A stretch of DNA of 64,000 bases, from contig QAOA01000253.1 in assembly GCA_003255065.1 (NCBI GenBank), positions 55,812 through 119,811 on the forward strand, read 5' to 3'. The notes below the pieces were generated by a model. It made no database searches and was not told where the DNA came from. It was given only the letters and a program-made list of their open reading frames with translations. The position numbers and the translations under genes were made by a program. Within the stretch, counting starts at the first letter, position 1; the number at the start of each line of letters is the position of its first letter. Shown here one piece after another: positions 11,001 to 30,848 of the stretch. The stretch is from Cercis canadensis. Taxonomy: Eukaryota > Streptophyta > Magnoliopsida > Fabales > Fabaceae.

Positions 11001-13141
11001 TACTAATCTCCTCTTACTAGTCTTGTATCTCTCCTTGTGTCTTCAACTTCACTAGAATTGTTGTGGATGCCCAGAGGTAACACCACTTGAATAGCTAAAT
11101 TCTCCCTCGGTTGAACAATTTTGTCTGCTAGTTGACGTTGAAACTAGGTCTTGTGGGCTAGCTACACGCACGACCTTCTCCACTTGGCAAGGTTGACATA
11201 TCCCTCTTCTAAAATCTTCCTCCAAGTTGCTGGTTGTAGATTAAGCTCCAAGGTCTTCGTCCACGGTTCAACTCCTTCCTTGTAAGCACTATTGCTTCCA
11301 AGTACTTTCAGTCAAACTCTACCATGATCTCGGTGAACTGATAAACTTTTAGATTGACATCTTTTGTAGCTCCGCCAATATGTAGGAAATGAACACCTGT
11401 AACCTGAAAATGATTTCACAAAGAAGCTCCCCATTAGTCACAGTGTCCCTCTTTTGACTCCCAAAATAAGAATATGACCTGATGTACATGTTGGACTCAA
11501 TTATCTGCCTCTGTCCAACTAAGAGGTTTAGGACTCCTAAGGAATCCTTTTCAAATCCAATGGGAACTCAGGAAGTATCCCACTAGTAGTTGGCTCGTTT
11601 GCCATACAGTACTTAAACACCAGAATAAAATTTCTTCTCATTCGCAAGGAACTACTCTCGCAAGGTTTATTATTGCATGAAGTGGCACCATTGGGCCCGT
11701 AGAGTTCTCTCCACTTTATGGCATAAAATTCTCAATTGATTTGCCATAACACATCACGGTACCCCTTCTAAAGCACCTCTACAAGTCTTACTTGATGATG
11801 GTTCAACCTTCAGTTGTTTCTTTTCTCATTCCTTCAATGCACTCCTGCATTAAGGTTATCACTCATACCACTGTCCTCTACTTCATAGTGTCATTGTCAC
11901 AAGCTCCATTGCGACTAAGTTTTTCTCCATTAGCAGATTGACGTGGTTCACCCCACCGCCATCTCTCTAGGTTCTCTACAAGCACATCCCACGAATAGGG
12001 TCTTCCTCTTTTGGATTCACTCATCTTATCACATGATGTCAAGCAACAGAACTATTTTCTTGATCATTTCTCAATCAAATGCCTCTGTGGCCTCACTAAT
12101 CTTCATATGGTCATCCTTCATAGACTTTTCTTAAGAGGGTCTCACACCCGGCCTCGCACAATCTTTCAGAGGACTTGTTCATCTCCACCTCAGTGAAGGT
12201 CCTCAAACAACCCTTCTCTTGGAAGCACAACTTCTTTGTCTTCATTTTCTCATATTTTGTACCCCAAAGAAACCGCTACAACCATAGACTCATGCCCCTT
12301 GAACTCCTTCATGGATTGCAAGATGAACACAAGCTTGGCCCTTTCGGTTACTGATGGGAATTTTTATACCGGCAAGTATACCGGATCACACAAGTAATAT
12401 AGAAGTGAGTAGAGTATCGTTCCCACGAGGATTAAGGCTAACAATTACCAATTTCACCAATAAAGATTCTATTCGGAAGGATTAATAATTTGGATTGAAG
12501 GCAGCCCCGGATTGAGCTGCTGTAATTAACTAAGTGACAACTAAATAACAAAACTCCAACAATATCGTAACAACTGTAAGAAATAATCTAAAAGTGAGAT
12601 GTGTAATAAGAATGAGAAAGGTTAGGGGTTGATTTCATTCACTTGCAATTCGATTTCCTCATAGACAAGGTAATCTCAGAATCAATATTGGACTACTTAT
12701 TTCAGTCACAATTTCTTTGTTGTTGGTTCATTTCCTTAAAGTGATTGACCCCAATTCCTTGGTGATACAATCCTCCCTATACTAATTACTTGCCCAATTC
12801 CTTGATACAACCAATTAATTTAGGGGATTTGGTTCTAGGAAATTTATCTAATACCACCTAAACGAAGTTATCTATCCCTAGATTAACTCAATTTAAGACA
12901 GAATTTATAGAGCACATCCGGATCTTACTATTCCTAGTGTTGAACCGAATCTCTTAACCATTCAAATGGTAGCTAAGCATTTAAAGGCATTAAGAACAGT
13001 AAATTCTATTCAACAAAAGAAGTTGTACTAAAACAAGTTTATTCAATATTGAAACTTCATTACAAATGAATTACATCAAACCCCTAACAATAAGAATTTA
13101 GCTACTCATACTTAAATTCAATAAAAATAAATCAGTATTCA
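8061..13141. repeat. Gene-free region of degraded LTR-retrotransposon-type DNA
   Basis: No gene is seen. Two segments, at about 8560-8650 and 12365-12480, share a diverged motif (ACAAGTAATATA, then AGTGAGT, then GTTCCCACGAG) that I associate with plant LTR retrotransposons, probably Ty3/gypsy type. The stretch after 9710 (CCCCAAAAACTTAAG, then TCCTCGAGCAAAAAG) also resembles their non-coding internal regions. Positions 10130-12360 are less AT-rich and carry many stops in all frames. I could not place paired LTRs, a primer-binding site or pol domains, so the family assignment is tentative. Confidence 0.4.
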
Positions 13142-13225
13142 NNNNNNNNNNNNNNNNNNNNNNNNNNNNNNNNNNNNNNNNNNNNNNNNNNNNNNNNNNN
13201 NNNNNNNNNNNNNNNNNNNNNNNNN
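13142..13225. other. Assembly gap (84 Ns)
   Basis: A continuous run of 84 unknown bases. The left flank is LTR-like repeat DNA and the right flank begins with a T run, so the gap is probably a repeat the assembler could not close. Confidence 0.99.
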
Positions 13226-15567
13226 TTTTTTTGGCTAAAAGGGTGCATTAGTGATTGATTCAACTATGATTACCGAGCAATAATGATACCAACATGATCC
13301 TTTATTGTACATGTAGGATAGTAAGATCCTTATCATTTGTGGTTAAAGTATAAAATTCACATGACAATACTGGGGGACCATGGAGCATTCTATAGAACAT
13401 TAAGAAAAGGGTAATCTAGTTTAATGGTGCATATACCCGCATTCCAAAGCAGACAAAAAGAAATCTTGGATGAAAATGGACTTAATTATGATGAAGACAA
13501 AAGATATTACAAGAGCAGACAATATTTTGGGGCAAGTTTTGAGAGTCCTATAATTGTAGTATTATGATATATAATCTAGTTGGATTATATTTTAAAGATG
13601 ACTTGTGGTAATAGATACTATGGGGTTGCTTCAATTCAGCCTTAAAAAATAATTGCATGTGCATGTGCAGGTGACGCCTTACAATATAGGCATACAAGCC
13701 CTAAAATTAGTGGTAATGTGATGACTAGACCAAAGTAAAATTAGCATGATTTAAAAGATAGCGTATAGTTATTAGAAATTTAGATCACTGTTGTTTTATT
13801 AGCATTTTAGCAGGTCCAACATTCTAGCACACTGGCAGTGGAATTACAAAGGTTAAATTATACCAGCTTGGGCACTGCTGATGCAAATTTGTGTTGTCAT
13901 CTCCAGTGAATGAAGTTACTTTCTGTTAGAATTTTGAGGAGCCACCTCAACAACCGGAAAATCTGTAGCAACAAACTAGAATTACTTGCAACTGTAGACA
14001 TCACAAATTAAAAGCTTTAATTAGTCAGAAAAATAGAAATGCAGTTAAAGATGAGTTTTTTTTCATCACCAAGTAAATCTATAATAAGGCTCATCATTTC
14101 CTATCCAACCAAGCCCATGGGACCATTCAAGAAAAGTACTAATTCTGGCACGGTTTTGAAGCAGGAATCAGCTGCTGCAGTTCTGAAATTACGACGGGAA
14201 AAATGTCAGAGAGATTATGAGGCTTTGAGGTTGAGCAGAGTGATGGTGTTTCTTGGTGTCGCAGGAGTTGGCAACGTCCGAGGCCGACATGTTAGGAAGT
14301 CCAAACAAGTTTTAGCTGAACCATTTTTCTTCACAGTATTGGACACAAAAGCTGAATTCCAGAAGGGTACCTGTGCTAAAATGCGCGTGCCTAGAGACGT
14401 CATCAACTCCTGCTTTTTCAATTTTTTGCTCTTAGAAACACAAATCCAATCCCTCACAATTTTCAGAAGAAAGAAGCAAAAGGTGGAAGAGAAACAACAG
14501 CCTTCACTTTTCCGTTTTGAAATTATTTTTGTTGTGTCCTTCATAACTTCTGACAAAAGACATAAGCTTTATTCCTTTTGCCATATTTTCTCAATAATAA
14601 TGGCTCCCTTTTGATTTCAAGAGCCATTCCAATGTGCTTTCTTATTTTTTCTTTAATCAAGAAAAAATATATTTTTCATTATTTACTCAAATTGTTTACT
14701 TTTAAAGTCAATTTTGGCTACCCTTTTGGACCACTAAGGAGAGGGAAAGTGAGACCTAGCTGCTTCGTTACACAAAGAAAAGTAAATAGGCTTCTTTTTT
14801 TTTTTTTTCCTCTTTTCTTTTTCTTTACTTACAATTTACAAAAGACTGTGCATGCCTTTACTATTTCCTCCTAAACGACGGTTTCATACGGACGCATTTG
14901 TTCTTTTCAGGTTATAGTGCAATGTGCTACTAACAGAATAGGAGATTACACACAAATTTCTACGGCAATAAGGGATCTCTCATCAACAAAATGAATTATG
15001 TAGCTAACATACCTCCAATTGATGTCGAAGCATACTAGTACCTTCCATAACAAAAATCTTTGCGACATTAGACCAAAATAAGAGTGGAGAAGGCTGAAAG
15101 GAAAAAAAATGGAAAAGTATGAAATACGCGTTCATTCTTAATTGGCTATCAACTTGAAGGAAAAAAGGATCGTGATATCTCATCAAGCTCAATCAAAGTA
15201 CAGAACACACGCAGGGAGAGGGAAGAGAGGAGAGAAAAAGTAGTACACATTGCAAATTGTCATACTATAAACTGAAATGCCGACTATATCTCTATTGTTC
15301 AGTTCACATTGCAAAATAGCCAATACAAGACAGAAAATATATATTAAAAAATTGGGAACATAGAGGAAATCACGTTGCAACCTCATAAAGCTGCAAATAT
15401 GATGCGCAGCTATAGATCGACAGTAAAATTTTGTGGAAAGTTTAGAATCGAAGGTTAGTACACATCAGTTAAATGCTTTAAAAAATGTACCGAGATACAT
15501 AATCAGTCAACTGAACTTTTCAAAATTGATTGATAAGGTATATCTTGAAAGAGAACTAAGAAGCTAG
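13226..15567. other. Intergenic region plus the 3' end of the oxygenase gene
   Basis: No confident gene. Around 14040-14610 both strands are open over more than 100 codons (191 codons rightward, 113 leftward), but neither peptide looks like a known domain, and overlapping open frames on both strands argue against a real gene. A T/C-rich tract lies at about 14790-14825. The last few hundred bases are likely the 3' untranslated region of the leftward oxygenase gene. Confidence 0.4.
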
Positions 15568-17636
15568 TCATCGATTAGATTGCAAACCACTACCACCATA
15601 ATACTGCTTTGTTGTTTCACGCGAGAACTCGGAAAAAGTTATCCCATCCTTCAACCGTGATGAAAGCGGTGGAACTATCCTCTGAATTTCTTGATTTAGT
15701 TTACATTTATCCTGCCCAAGTTGAAGTTCCTTGTTAGATGTCACTAGACATTGTTCATCTAACATCCAGTTTGTCTGAGGATAATCTGAAATAGAGAATG
15801 TTTTATTCCATGCAGGCTGCAGAAATACCACAAAAGTTTCTCTGCTTAAACTTTCTAGCTTTGCTGGTCTAGAAACAGAGTGCAGGGTCGAGCAAAGCTT
15901 CCCTTTCGTTATAATATCAGCAGATTCCCCAACTTGAATGATGAAACTCTCAGGAGGAGCCTTGACCATAAGAATTTTATTCTTGTTAGGATCATATATC
16001 TGCAAACACGTATGCCGAATTGGAGATGGACATTTTTCAACACAAGATTCATAAAATGCATCTTCTGTTTCGGTAGTCAGTGAATAAGATGGCAAAAGAA
16101 ACAAGGGAGCTGTCAAAACAGTGAATATACCATAATCATAATGCCATTGCTGCCACAAGTTAGAATGAATTCCACATGACTTAACGTCACAGGCATTTGA
16201 ACTTTCTGATGGTTTCTGCCTACTCCTACTTAGGTAGTCCTGGTCCCTTTTATTACGCCTTTTGCTACAACTTCTGCTCCTCTCAACTTCTTTAAGAAGA
16301 AGGCCATCCAGCATTGAGTGATAATGTATAAGACGCCCTTTTGCTGCACATGATTCTAATAGGCTCTGCTCTAACTCATTTCCACCAATAGCCTTATCAC
16401 ATATTTGAGCAAGATGAAGCCCTAGCCCCATCATGCAAAATCCTAACTCTCTGAAAGTACTTCCAAGATTTTTAAATTCCTTGTTACAAGATTCTCTCAT
16501 CAATTGATTGCCATCGTGATGATTCTCTTCAGGATGTAACGAATAATCTGCTCCACTAGCTAGTTTACTTTCAGTTGATTCTGGATCTTCCGCATATCTC
16601 AGTTGCATGGCAAAGGAAGACACGCTTCTACCTGGATTTTTCAAAGGAACATCACTACCCAAGTTGTGCTCCTAGAAAATCATGCAAGAACAATGAGAAC
16701 CTACAAGATTGAAGAAGTGTGAACCCCAGCTAGATATTTGTACGGAGGACATTTTAATAAGAAAACGATGAATAGTATGCCAGGTAATACACACTCAAAT
16801 GAGTACAAGCAAGGCTACATAGACTGCAACTTAGGTTATATAACAACCAACTCGAGTAAAGCCTCTAGTCCTTAAAGAGTCTCTGATCCTGAAAACAAAT
16901 ATAGTTCAAGCATGGGTACATAGATTGCAACTTAAGTTATATGGTTTGGCCAGCTAACTGTCAAGTTTATTAAATCCATTTACAACTGATCATTATAATA
17001 CAAATACACCTCCATTTTCTATTTTCAACCAGAAACTGTTACATTAGCAACATCATTCTAACCCTAACATCAGTATATTCAAAGCAACTATTCTCTTCAT
17101 GCGTAGTCGAAGAAAAAGATAAATTCTCACTGTTCCGATTGGAAATCTATGTTTTTCAGGCTTCTAATCTACGCTAACATTAATCAAAGGATTAAATTTT
17201 GGAAGTTCCTAGCCTCCATGTGTAATTGCGAGAGAATTGCAAAAGAGAAAGGAGTTGGCATACAAGCACAACTAGTTCAAATTAAATTGAAAATTCATTT
17301 CCCGAGAAAACCTGCGAAATATTCGTAAATAAAGTTGACATGAATGGAATGATTGACAGGGAGTACCTTGAAAATGCGTTTACGGCTTTCATGATCAAGA
17401 AGCGCGAGCTTCCGAGCAAGTGGAAGAAGCTCTTTACGGAGTTTGGAGGCGTTGGGAACAGCAGTGATTGCAAGGAGGCCTGGACCCCTTGGCCCTAGGG
17501 TTTCCATTATGGTTCTCGTCATTAACTCAATTTTCTCAAGCTCCTCCGGTAACGAAGATGAAGCATTGGTCGAAGACAACATCACGATGTCCGAATAGTG
17601 AAGCTCGTACAATTCTAGAATTTCTGCTTCTTCCAT
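15568..17636 (-). CDS. 2-oxoglutarate/Fe(II)-dependent oxygenase family protein
   Basis: Two exons on the minus strand, 17636-17367 and 16671-15568 (a 695-bp GT-AG intron), give 457 residues. The protein has the double-stranded beta-helix signature of 2OG-Fe(II) dioxygenases: an HxD iron pair in WQQWHYDYGIF (about His267, Asp269), the distal His in CSTLHSVSRP (about His354) and a likely 2-oxoglutarate-binding Arg in SLSRETF (about Arg367). The N-terminus (MEEAEILELYELHYSDIVML, later PGLLAITAVPNAS) matches a plant-specific branch distinct from the flavonoid and hormone oxygenases, though the LLAITAVP strand plays the usual N-terminal role. The substrate is unknown. A basic insert (about residues 220-250, SRSCSKRRNKRD) lies just before the iron site and may be disordered or nuclear-targeting; that is inference. 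Confidence 0.88.
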
Positions 17637-17712
17637 CTCTACGCGTTAGGTGATCTTGCAGAAGCAAGAGGAACTGCGTAAAAAGAGAACAAGGAGAAGA
17701 AGAAGACGAGTA

Positions 17713-17853
17713 TGGGCCTTGAGCACTTGGGCCTCTTTACGTTGCTGGCCCAAGCTTAAATGATATTTTTGGGCCATTGATTTGTTTGACCTTCTATTAA
17801 AGATATTGAGGTTACTCAGGCCTGAAAATTGGGCACTAAAAGGCCCAAACCCT
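17713..17853. promoter_or_regulatory. Cluster of GGCCCA/TGGGCC (site II) elements and a telo-box upstream of the oxygenase gene
   Basis: Five TGGGCC or GGCCCA hexamers lie at 17713, 17728, 17747, 17770 and 17842, plus a TGGGCA at 17830 and AAACCCT at 17847-17853. All are within about 220 bp upstream of the start codon at 17636. Site II elements of this form bind TCP factors, and with AAACCCT telo-boxes they are typical of promoters active in dividing cells. They fit a TATA-less housekeeping promoter for the leftward oxygenase. They also lie about 500 bp beyond the 3' end of the NEK gene, which is less likely to be their target. Confidence 0.65.
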
Positions 17854-18348
17854 CTTTAAAAAAAATTCACCATAGAAGCCGGTAAAGCGATTGACGACTT
17901 CTTAATAAAAGCCGTCAACCTAACTGACTTAGTCTACATAGTAAAAATTAAAACCCCCAGCCCCATGCATTCTTCTTCTCAACGCTTAGCTAAGAATAAA
18001 CGTAATTGACAGGCCCCAGTAATGTCTATGTTAATTCATCATCTTTAGTTGTTAGATTCAAAAAGTGAAAAGAAATTATGACACAAATGAAGCAAACGTA
18101 AAGACTCAAAGTTTAGTCTTTATATCTTAGTTGTTCACACTGGATTATCAACATTTATCTATCTGAATCATATCCAGTTCTGCGGACATGTCATGGAAAA
18201 TGGTGTGAAGAAATTTCAGAATTCAGTCTCTAATTAGTGTCCTCAAGGCGGAAAAGCTGGAAGCCACTCTTCAAACTCCAGTCAAACACGGAAGCACACT
18301 TATGTACAGTGTCAAATGTCAATGATCATAAGATTATCAGAAAACTTC

Positions 18349-25700
<7,352 letters not shown>

Positions 25701-26588
25701 TTGAAAAGAGAGCGGCAAAAGAATTGGAACGAAAGCAAAAGCGACGTATAAATTCAAATATCAAAATCCAATTTTGAGATTCCGGAAAAGGACTGAAAGC
25801 GAAGTAGTGCACGGGTGGTCTAAGAGAGCTTTTCTACGACGCCGTATCATTGCCCTTGATTTGAAGTGTTCTCAATTCTCATTCACTTCTCACTTGGCAG
25901 AAGGACAAAAAGGGTTAGCGGTCCCTCCCACTCCCACTTTCTTTTTTAATAATTAAAAAAAATTATTATTTTAAGTTGTAGCGGACTAAGCGGAGACCCG
26001 GAGGACCCTTCTTTTTCCATTTTTTTGGTAAAATATCGTTTTTTCGTTTTGATGGTTCACACTCTATTTTGCTCTTTTTTTAAGCCACATTGCTATTTAA
26101 ACCAAGTGATATAAAATAGTCATACAATTTTTCAAAAAAAAAAATTTAATTAATTGAATTTTCTAGTTCAGTAATACGAGTAAAACCAACTACTTCACAA
26201 GCGTAACGGCAGCCATCATCACAACAAAGGGTAGCATTAACATTCATGCAAAAAAGTACTATACATCCATATCCAAATCCATAATATCTTCAAATTAATG
26301 GAAAAGGCAGTAGTAATTAACCAAGTAAATGGTTAAATCCCAGAATCAACTAACATAAACATCTCCTAATTAACTTGTCTCAACCCTAGTTTACAAGGAT
26401 TGAAGGAAGCATCAAACAAAATTCAAGTCAAATAACAGAAAATCCGAGAAAGTCTCCTAAGTTTTCTCAAAACTAAATGGTGGATTAGTGATATTTTGGT
26501 GAGGATGGGTGAACTTTGGAGGGGTATGGGTAGAAATTAGATTTTTCTTTGGGAGGTGAGGACGGATTAGTGTTCTTTGAAGGATGGC

Positions 26589-28247
26589 TCACATGAATCT
26601 GGACCAATGATGTTCTGGTAAAGATGGGTCAAGACAAAAATTATCGTTGGGTAAAAAAGGGTCAAGAGAAAAACTATCGTTGGGTAAAAATGGGCCAAGA
26701 GAAAAATGATCGTCTGGTAAGGATGAGTCAAGAAATGGTAAAAATGGGTCAAGAAAATAATGATTGTTTGGTAAAGACGGGTCAAGAGAAAATTGGCTAG
26801 TGGAGAGATGATAGTCTTGCTGCCCATTGTTGCATGGAAAATTAAATTGTAGCGGTTCTTGATTGTTGTGGTTCGAAAGCATATAATCACTCTCCATGGA
26901 TTGCATTTGAAGCATAGCACCATTCCCCATGGGTTGTGGCACTGGAAGCATAGAACCACTCTCCATGGGTTGCAATTGCGTTGGAGGCAGCATAGAGCCA
27001 CTCTGCATGGGTTGTATTGAAAGGCTAGACATGTGTGGCATTAGAGGCATAGAACCATCCTCCATGGGCGCAAGCAATGGGAATGAATACACAGAACCAC
27101 CTTGGGGTGCCAAGTGTGCCACACTGTTTGGTAAAGGTAGAGCTGGGAAACCATGACCACTAGTTAAATAACCTGGCATTGCAGGGTTGACGGCAGCAAT
27201 TGGCATCATCATTGGGGACTTGGACTGGGAATGTTGATTGGCCATGATCTGTGATTGCACAATTGGACTTTGCACCTCTTCATTATTAACAGGGACAGTC
27301 ACAACTTCAGCATCTTGGCTTCTCCGCGCATCAAGTTTCAGGGTTCTGGTGTTCTCATAAATTTTGCATAGAACCCAATCGTTCAACTGCATGGTGCAAA
27401 CACACATAAGAGTCATCAATCATTTTTTGATAAAATAATAATAATAATTAAGAGATAATGTAAAGGAAACCACCAAGTGTATTGATTACTAGATACGTAC
27501 CTTCATGTCAGGACGAGGTGCAGATGAAGATGCAAGTTTATTCTTAGACTTAGTAGGTGCAGCATTAGGTTTCTCTTCCATAGTGAACTCTTGCATAATC
27601 CAATTGGTCTTTGTAGACTGATTTTTATCTTTGGCTTGTCCTCTGAAAAAGACCAGTGTCTTCTTGAATCCAATTCCGTTCCCTATTGGGGCATCTTTTC
27701 CAGTAGGCTTCCAATAACCAAACCCTGTAACTCCTCGATCCGGGCGACTCCCATTAGGGTATTTCCGGTTCCTTGGGCTGAAGAAGTACGTTTCTTTCTC
27801 TCCTTCAAATCTATATCTCTCTGTGATTTTAAAAAAGATAACATGTAAATATTATATGGTTACTATGTGAAACCAAGAAGAAGAAAGAAAAGGCATGCAT
27901 ATGGACCGCTACGATTAAAGCAACTTGTAACGTTAAAGAAACGGAAAAGATAAGAGATGAGATGAAGGTGTGTGGTGTGGTGCAGTAATGTGAAATAATA
28001 GATGATAATATATATTTGTATAAAGGAACTCACTATCAAGTTCTTCAGGAGGCTGCTTATAGATATCGACTTCATGAATGCGGCCAGGGAATATGATAGC
28101 ACCGGCCACCTTATTCTTCAAGTAATAAATACAGTGCTCATCAAGAGGTTTGAACCGAAAACCCGGTGGAAACGACATCAGGCAATTCCACGCTGAACCG
28201 CTGGAAACTGGAATAAGACCATCTATTTTCCCTTTCTCATTCTCCAT
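26589..28247 (-). CDS. NAC-domain transcription factor with tandem-repeat C-terminus
   Basis: Three exons (28247-28034, 27820-27501, 27386-26589) encode 443 residues. The DNA-binding NAC domain (about 25-190) has the expected subdomains: [66 protein letters not shown] and a final [12 protein letters not shown] leader of about 25 residues precedes it, and the usual PTDEELV core is altered to PLDEHCI. The C-terminal activation region is low-complexity: repeated PMESGSMLP-like units, then five copies of an 11-residue repeat ([11 protein letters not shown]) running to the end. Intron placement matches the usual NAC pattern. NAC factors form dimers and regulate stress and developmental genes; the target is unknown. 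The ATG at 28247 is chosen because the codons before it in frame contain no earlier ATG. Confidence 0.93.
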
Positions 28248-28405
28248 GCTGTTCACACTTGAGAGCTCAGATAGATAGTTTTAGGGAGAAGACAAGAACT
28301 ATAAGGAAAGAGGAACACACTGAAAGTTACCGGGTACAGCAAAGTGATTCAAGTGTTTTAAATGAGTATCACGATATGGAATTACATAAGGAATAGAATT
28401 TACAG

Positions 28406-28663
28406 TTCACAGTCACGCTAATCCAATAAAAAATAATTATCCATTCACACTCTTTTATCTCTTTTTAATTTTTTATTATTTACTTGATTATAATATTAAA
28501 GTAAATCGGTTTTTTTGGGATTATCACACCTCACACCTCACATCTCAATTATCCATTCACAGTCACACTAGGCCAATGAAAAATAATTATCCATTCACAC
28601 TCTTTTATCTCTTTTTAATTTTTTTATTATTTACTTGAATATAATATTAAAGTAAATTGGTTG
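28406..28663. repeat. 150-bp-period tandem duplication in the NAC promoter
   Basis: The roughly 106-bp segment starting TTCACAGTCACGCTAATCC at 28406 recurs at 28556 as TTCACAGTCACACTAGGCC, and both run through TTATCCATTCACACTC and TATTTACTTG to AAAGTAAAT. The copies differ at a few positions. They sit 160-420 bp upstream of the NAC start codon and so could change its regulation. Confidence 0.85.
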
Positions 28664-29104
28664 GCTCACTGGAGTAATAGGATTCATCTAGGTTTCTAAG
28701 AGCTTGCTGCCCCACCAAGTGGCTCTTCCAGGTTATTTGAGATGTTATGGGAGTGAGTTTCCCTCCTGATGTTAATCTGTAGTTTGGGACTTTAGTCTCT
28801 TTGTTTAACAAAAAGGATAAATTATTTAATTAAACTCATCAATTTCAAAATCATATATTAAAAACAGGCTATAAACAGTCATATTACAAAAAATGGTTCC
28901 ATTATTAGATATCCGTCAGTATGAAATTATAGGTGTTGTGAAGGAGTGGAACAAATCAATAAATTCATTAAGTCTATAATAAGTCATTTTTCTCCGAATA
29001 AAATCAATATTTAAACTCATTAAATCTGACAAAACAGAAATTACAGAACAAGAAAAAGCAACAGGATTAGAAAGTACTAGTTTCTGGTAAAAAAATTATC
29101 TGAC

Positions 29105-29809
<705 letters not shown>

Positions 29810-30455
29810 TTATTATCATCAACAAGTGTCATTCCTGTATTTGCGACATTAAGTTAATCAAGAAGTAATAGTAACAGATACACCCATGATGTAACACAAG
29901 TCATCACCAGTACAAATATATTTAAGTTATTTACGATAATGATAAATGGAAATCAGAACAATATGGAGCACAAAATTTTCATGATAGACACACATATTCT
30001 GGCAATATGCTTTTTAAATCAAGCACCTAATCATACTGTTACCAGAGAGAGTCTACCACAGACAAATGGAAAATCACTTTCAGTCTCAGGAATGCATTTA
30101 GACAAGTAGTTAAAAACCATAAAGGCCCATTAGCAGATGCGGGGTTGCTAGTACAGCTATATGTAATATGACCATGTTTATGGAATTTAACTGGTAAATC
30201 AAACCCAGTTACCATGGATGTAAATATAGACATAGAAATAGAGCAATGCTGTGGTCTGGAGAACACATGATAATTTCTAACAGACTTGTACCTCCCTCGA
30301 TGAGGGAATCACCATTTCTGACAAACATATGAGGAAGATTTATAGTGGTCTAAGAAGCAGAAATAGGCGTGCCACACAAAAAGAAAATGTGTAAAAAAAG
30401 CCACCAAATGTGACCAATAATTTTCTCATTTCTAACTTCTTTAATTGTTAACTGT

Positions 30456-30848
30456 TAGCTACGTCTCTTTTGATATAAGATGACCCATTAAAGATATATT
30501 TATCTATTAGATAATTGATAAGATATGTTTATCTATCAAATAATTAGTGAATGTTTATTCACCAATAAGATACATTTATCTATTAGATAATTATTCGATA
30601 ATTAGCTAGTTGTGAGAAGAGACTGATATCTTGAGATAACTGTTAAAGAGTTAGTCTCCTTGATGGAAGGACTTTAGCCTAGCCTATAAATAACTTGTGA
30701 TACTCCATCAATTCAAGGTATAAGGAAAAGGCATAGGCTAGAAGCACTCTCTCAATTCTTCTTCTAAATACTAGAACGCATCTATGGCTGGAGGTTAGTA
30801 ATTCCACAATAAAGTTTACGTGTATCAATTTTCATTTCTTACCATAAG
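30456..30848. mobile_element. Insertion in the duplicated NEK leader, solo-LTR-like
   Basis: About 393 bp are present here but absent at the equivalent point of the original (about 24650), where the flanks are contiguous. It contains internal repeats of ATCTATTAGATAATT, a TATA-like CCTATAAATAAC (about 30678-30689) and, about 120 bp later, AATAAAG: the order of promoter and polyadenylation signal in an LTR. I could not see a clean target-site duplication, so solo LTR is a suggestion. Confidence 0.5.

Noticed and set aside
14039-14614. 191-codon rightward open frame, with a 113-codon leftward frame inside it
   Set aside because: Neither peptide has a recognisable domain, both strands are open over the same bases, and there is no splice or promoter context. 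Kept only as a note in the intergenic entry.
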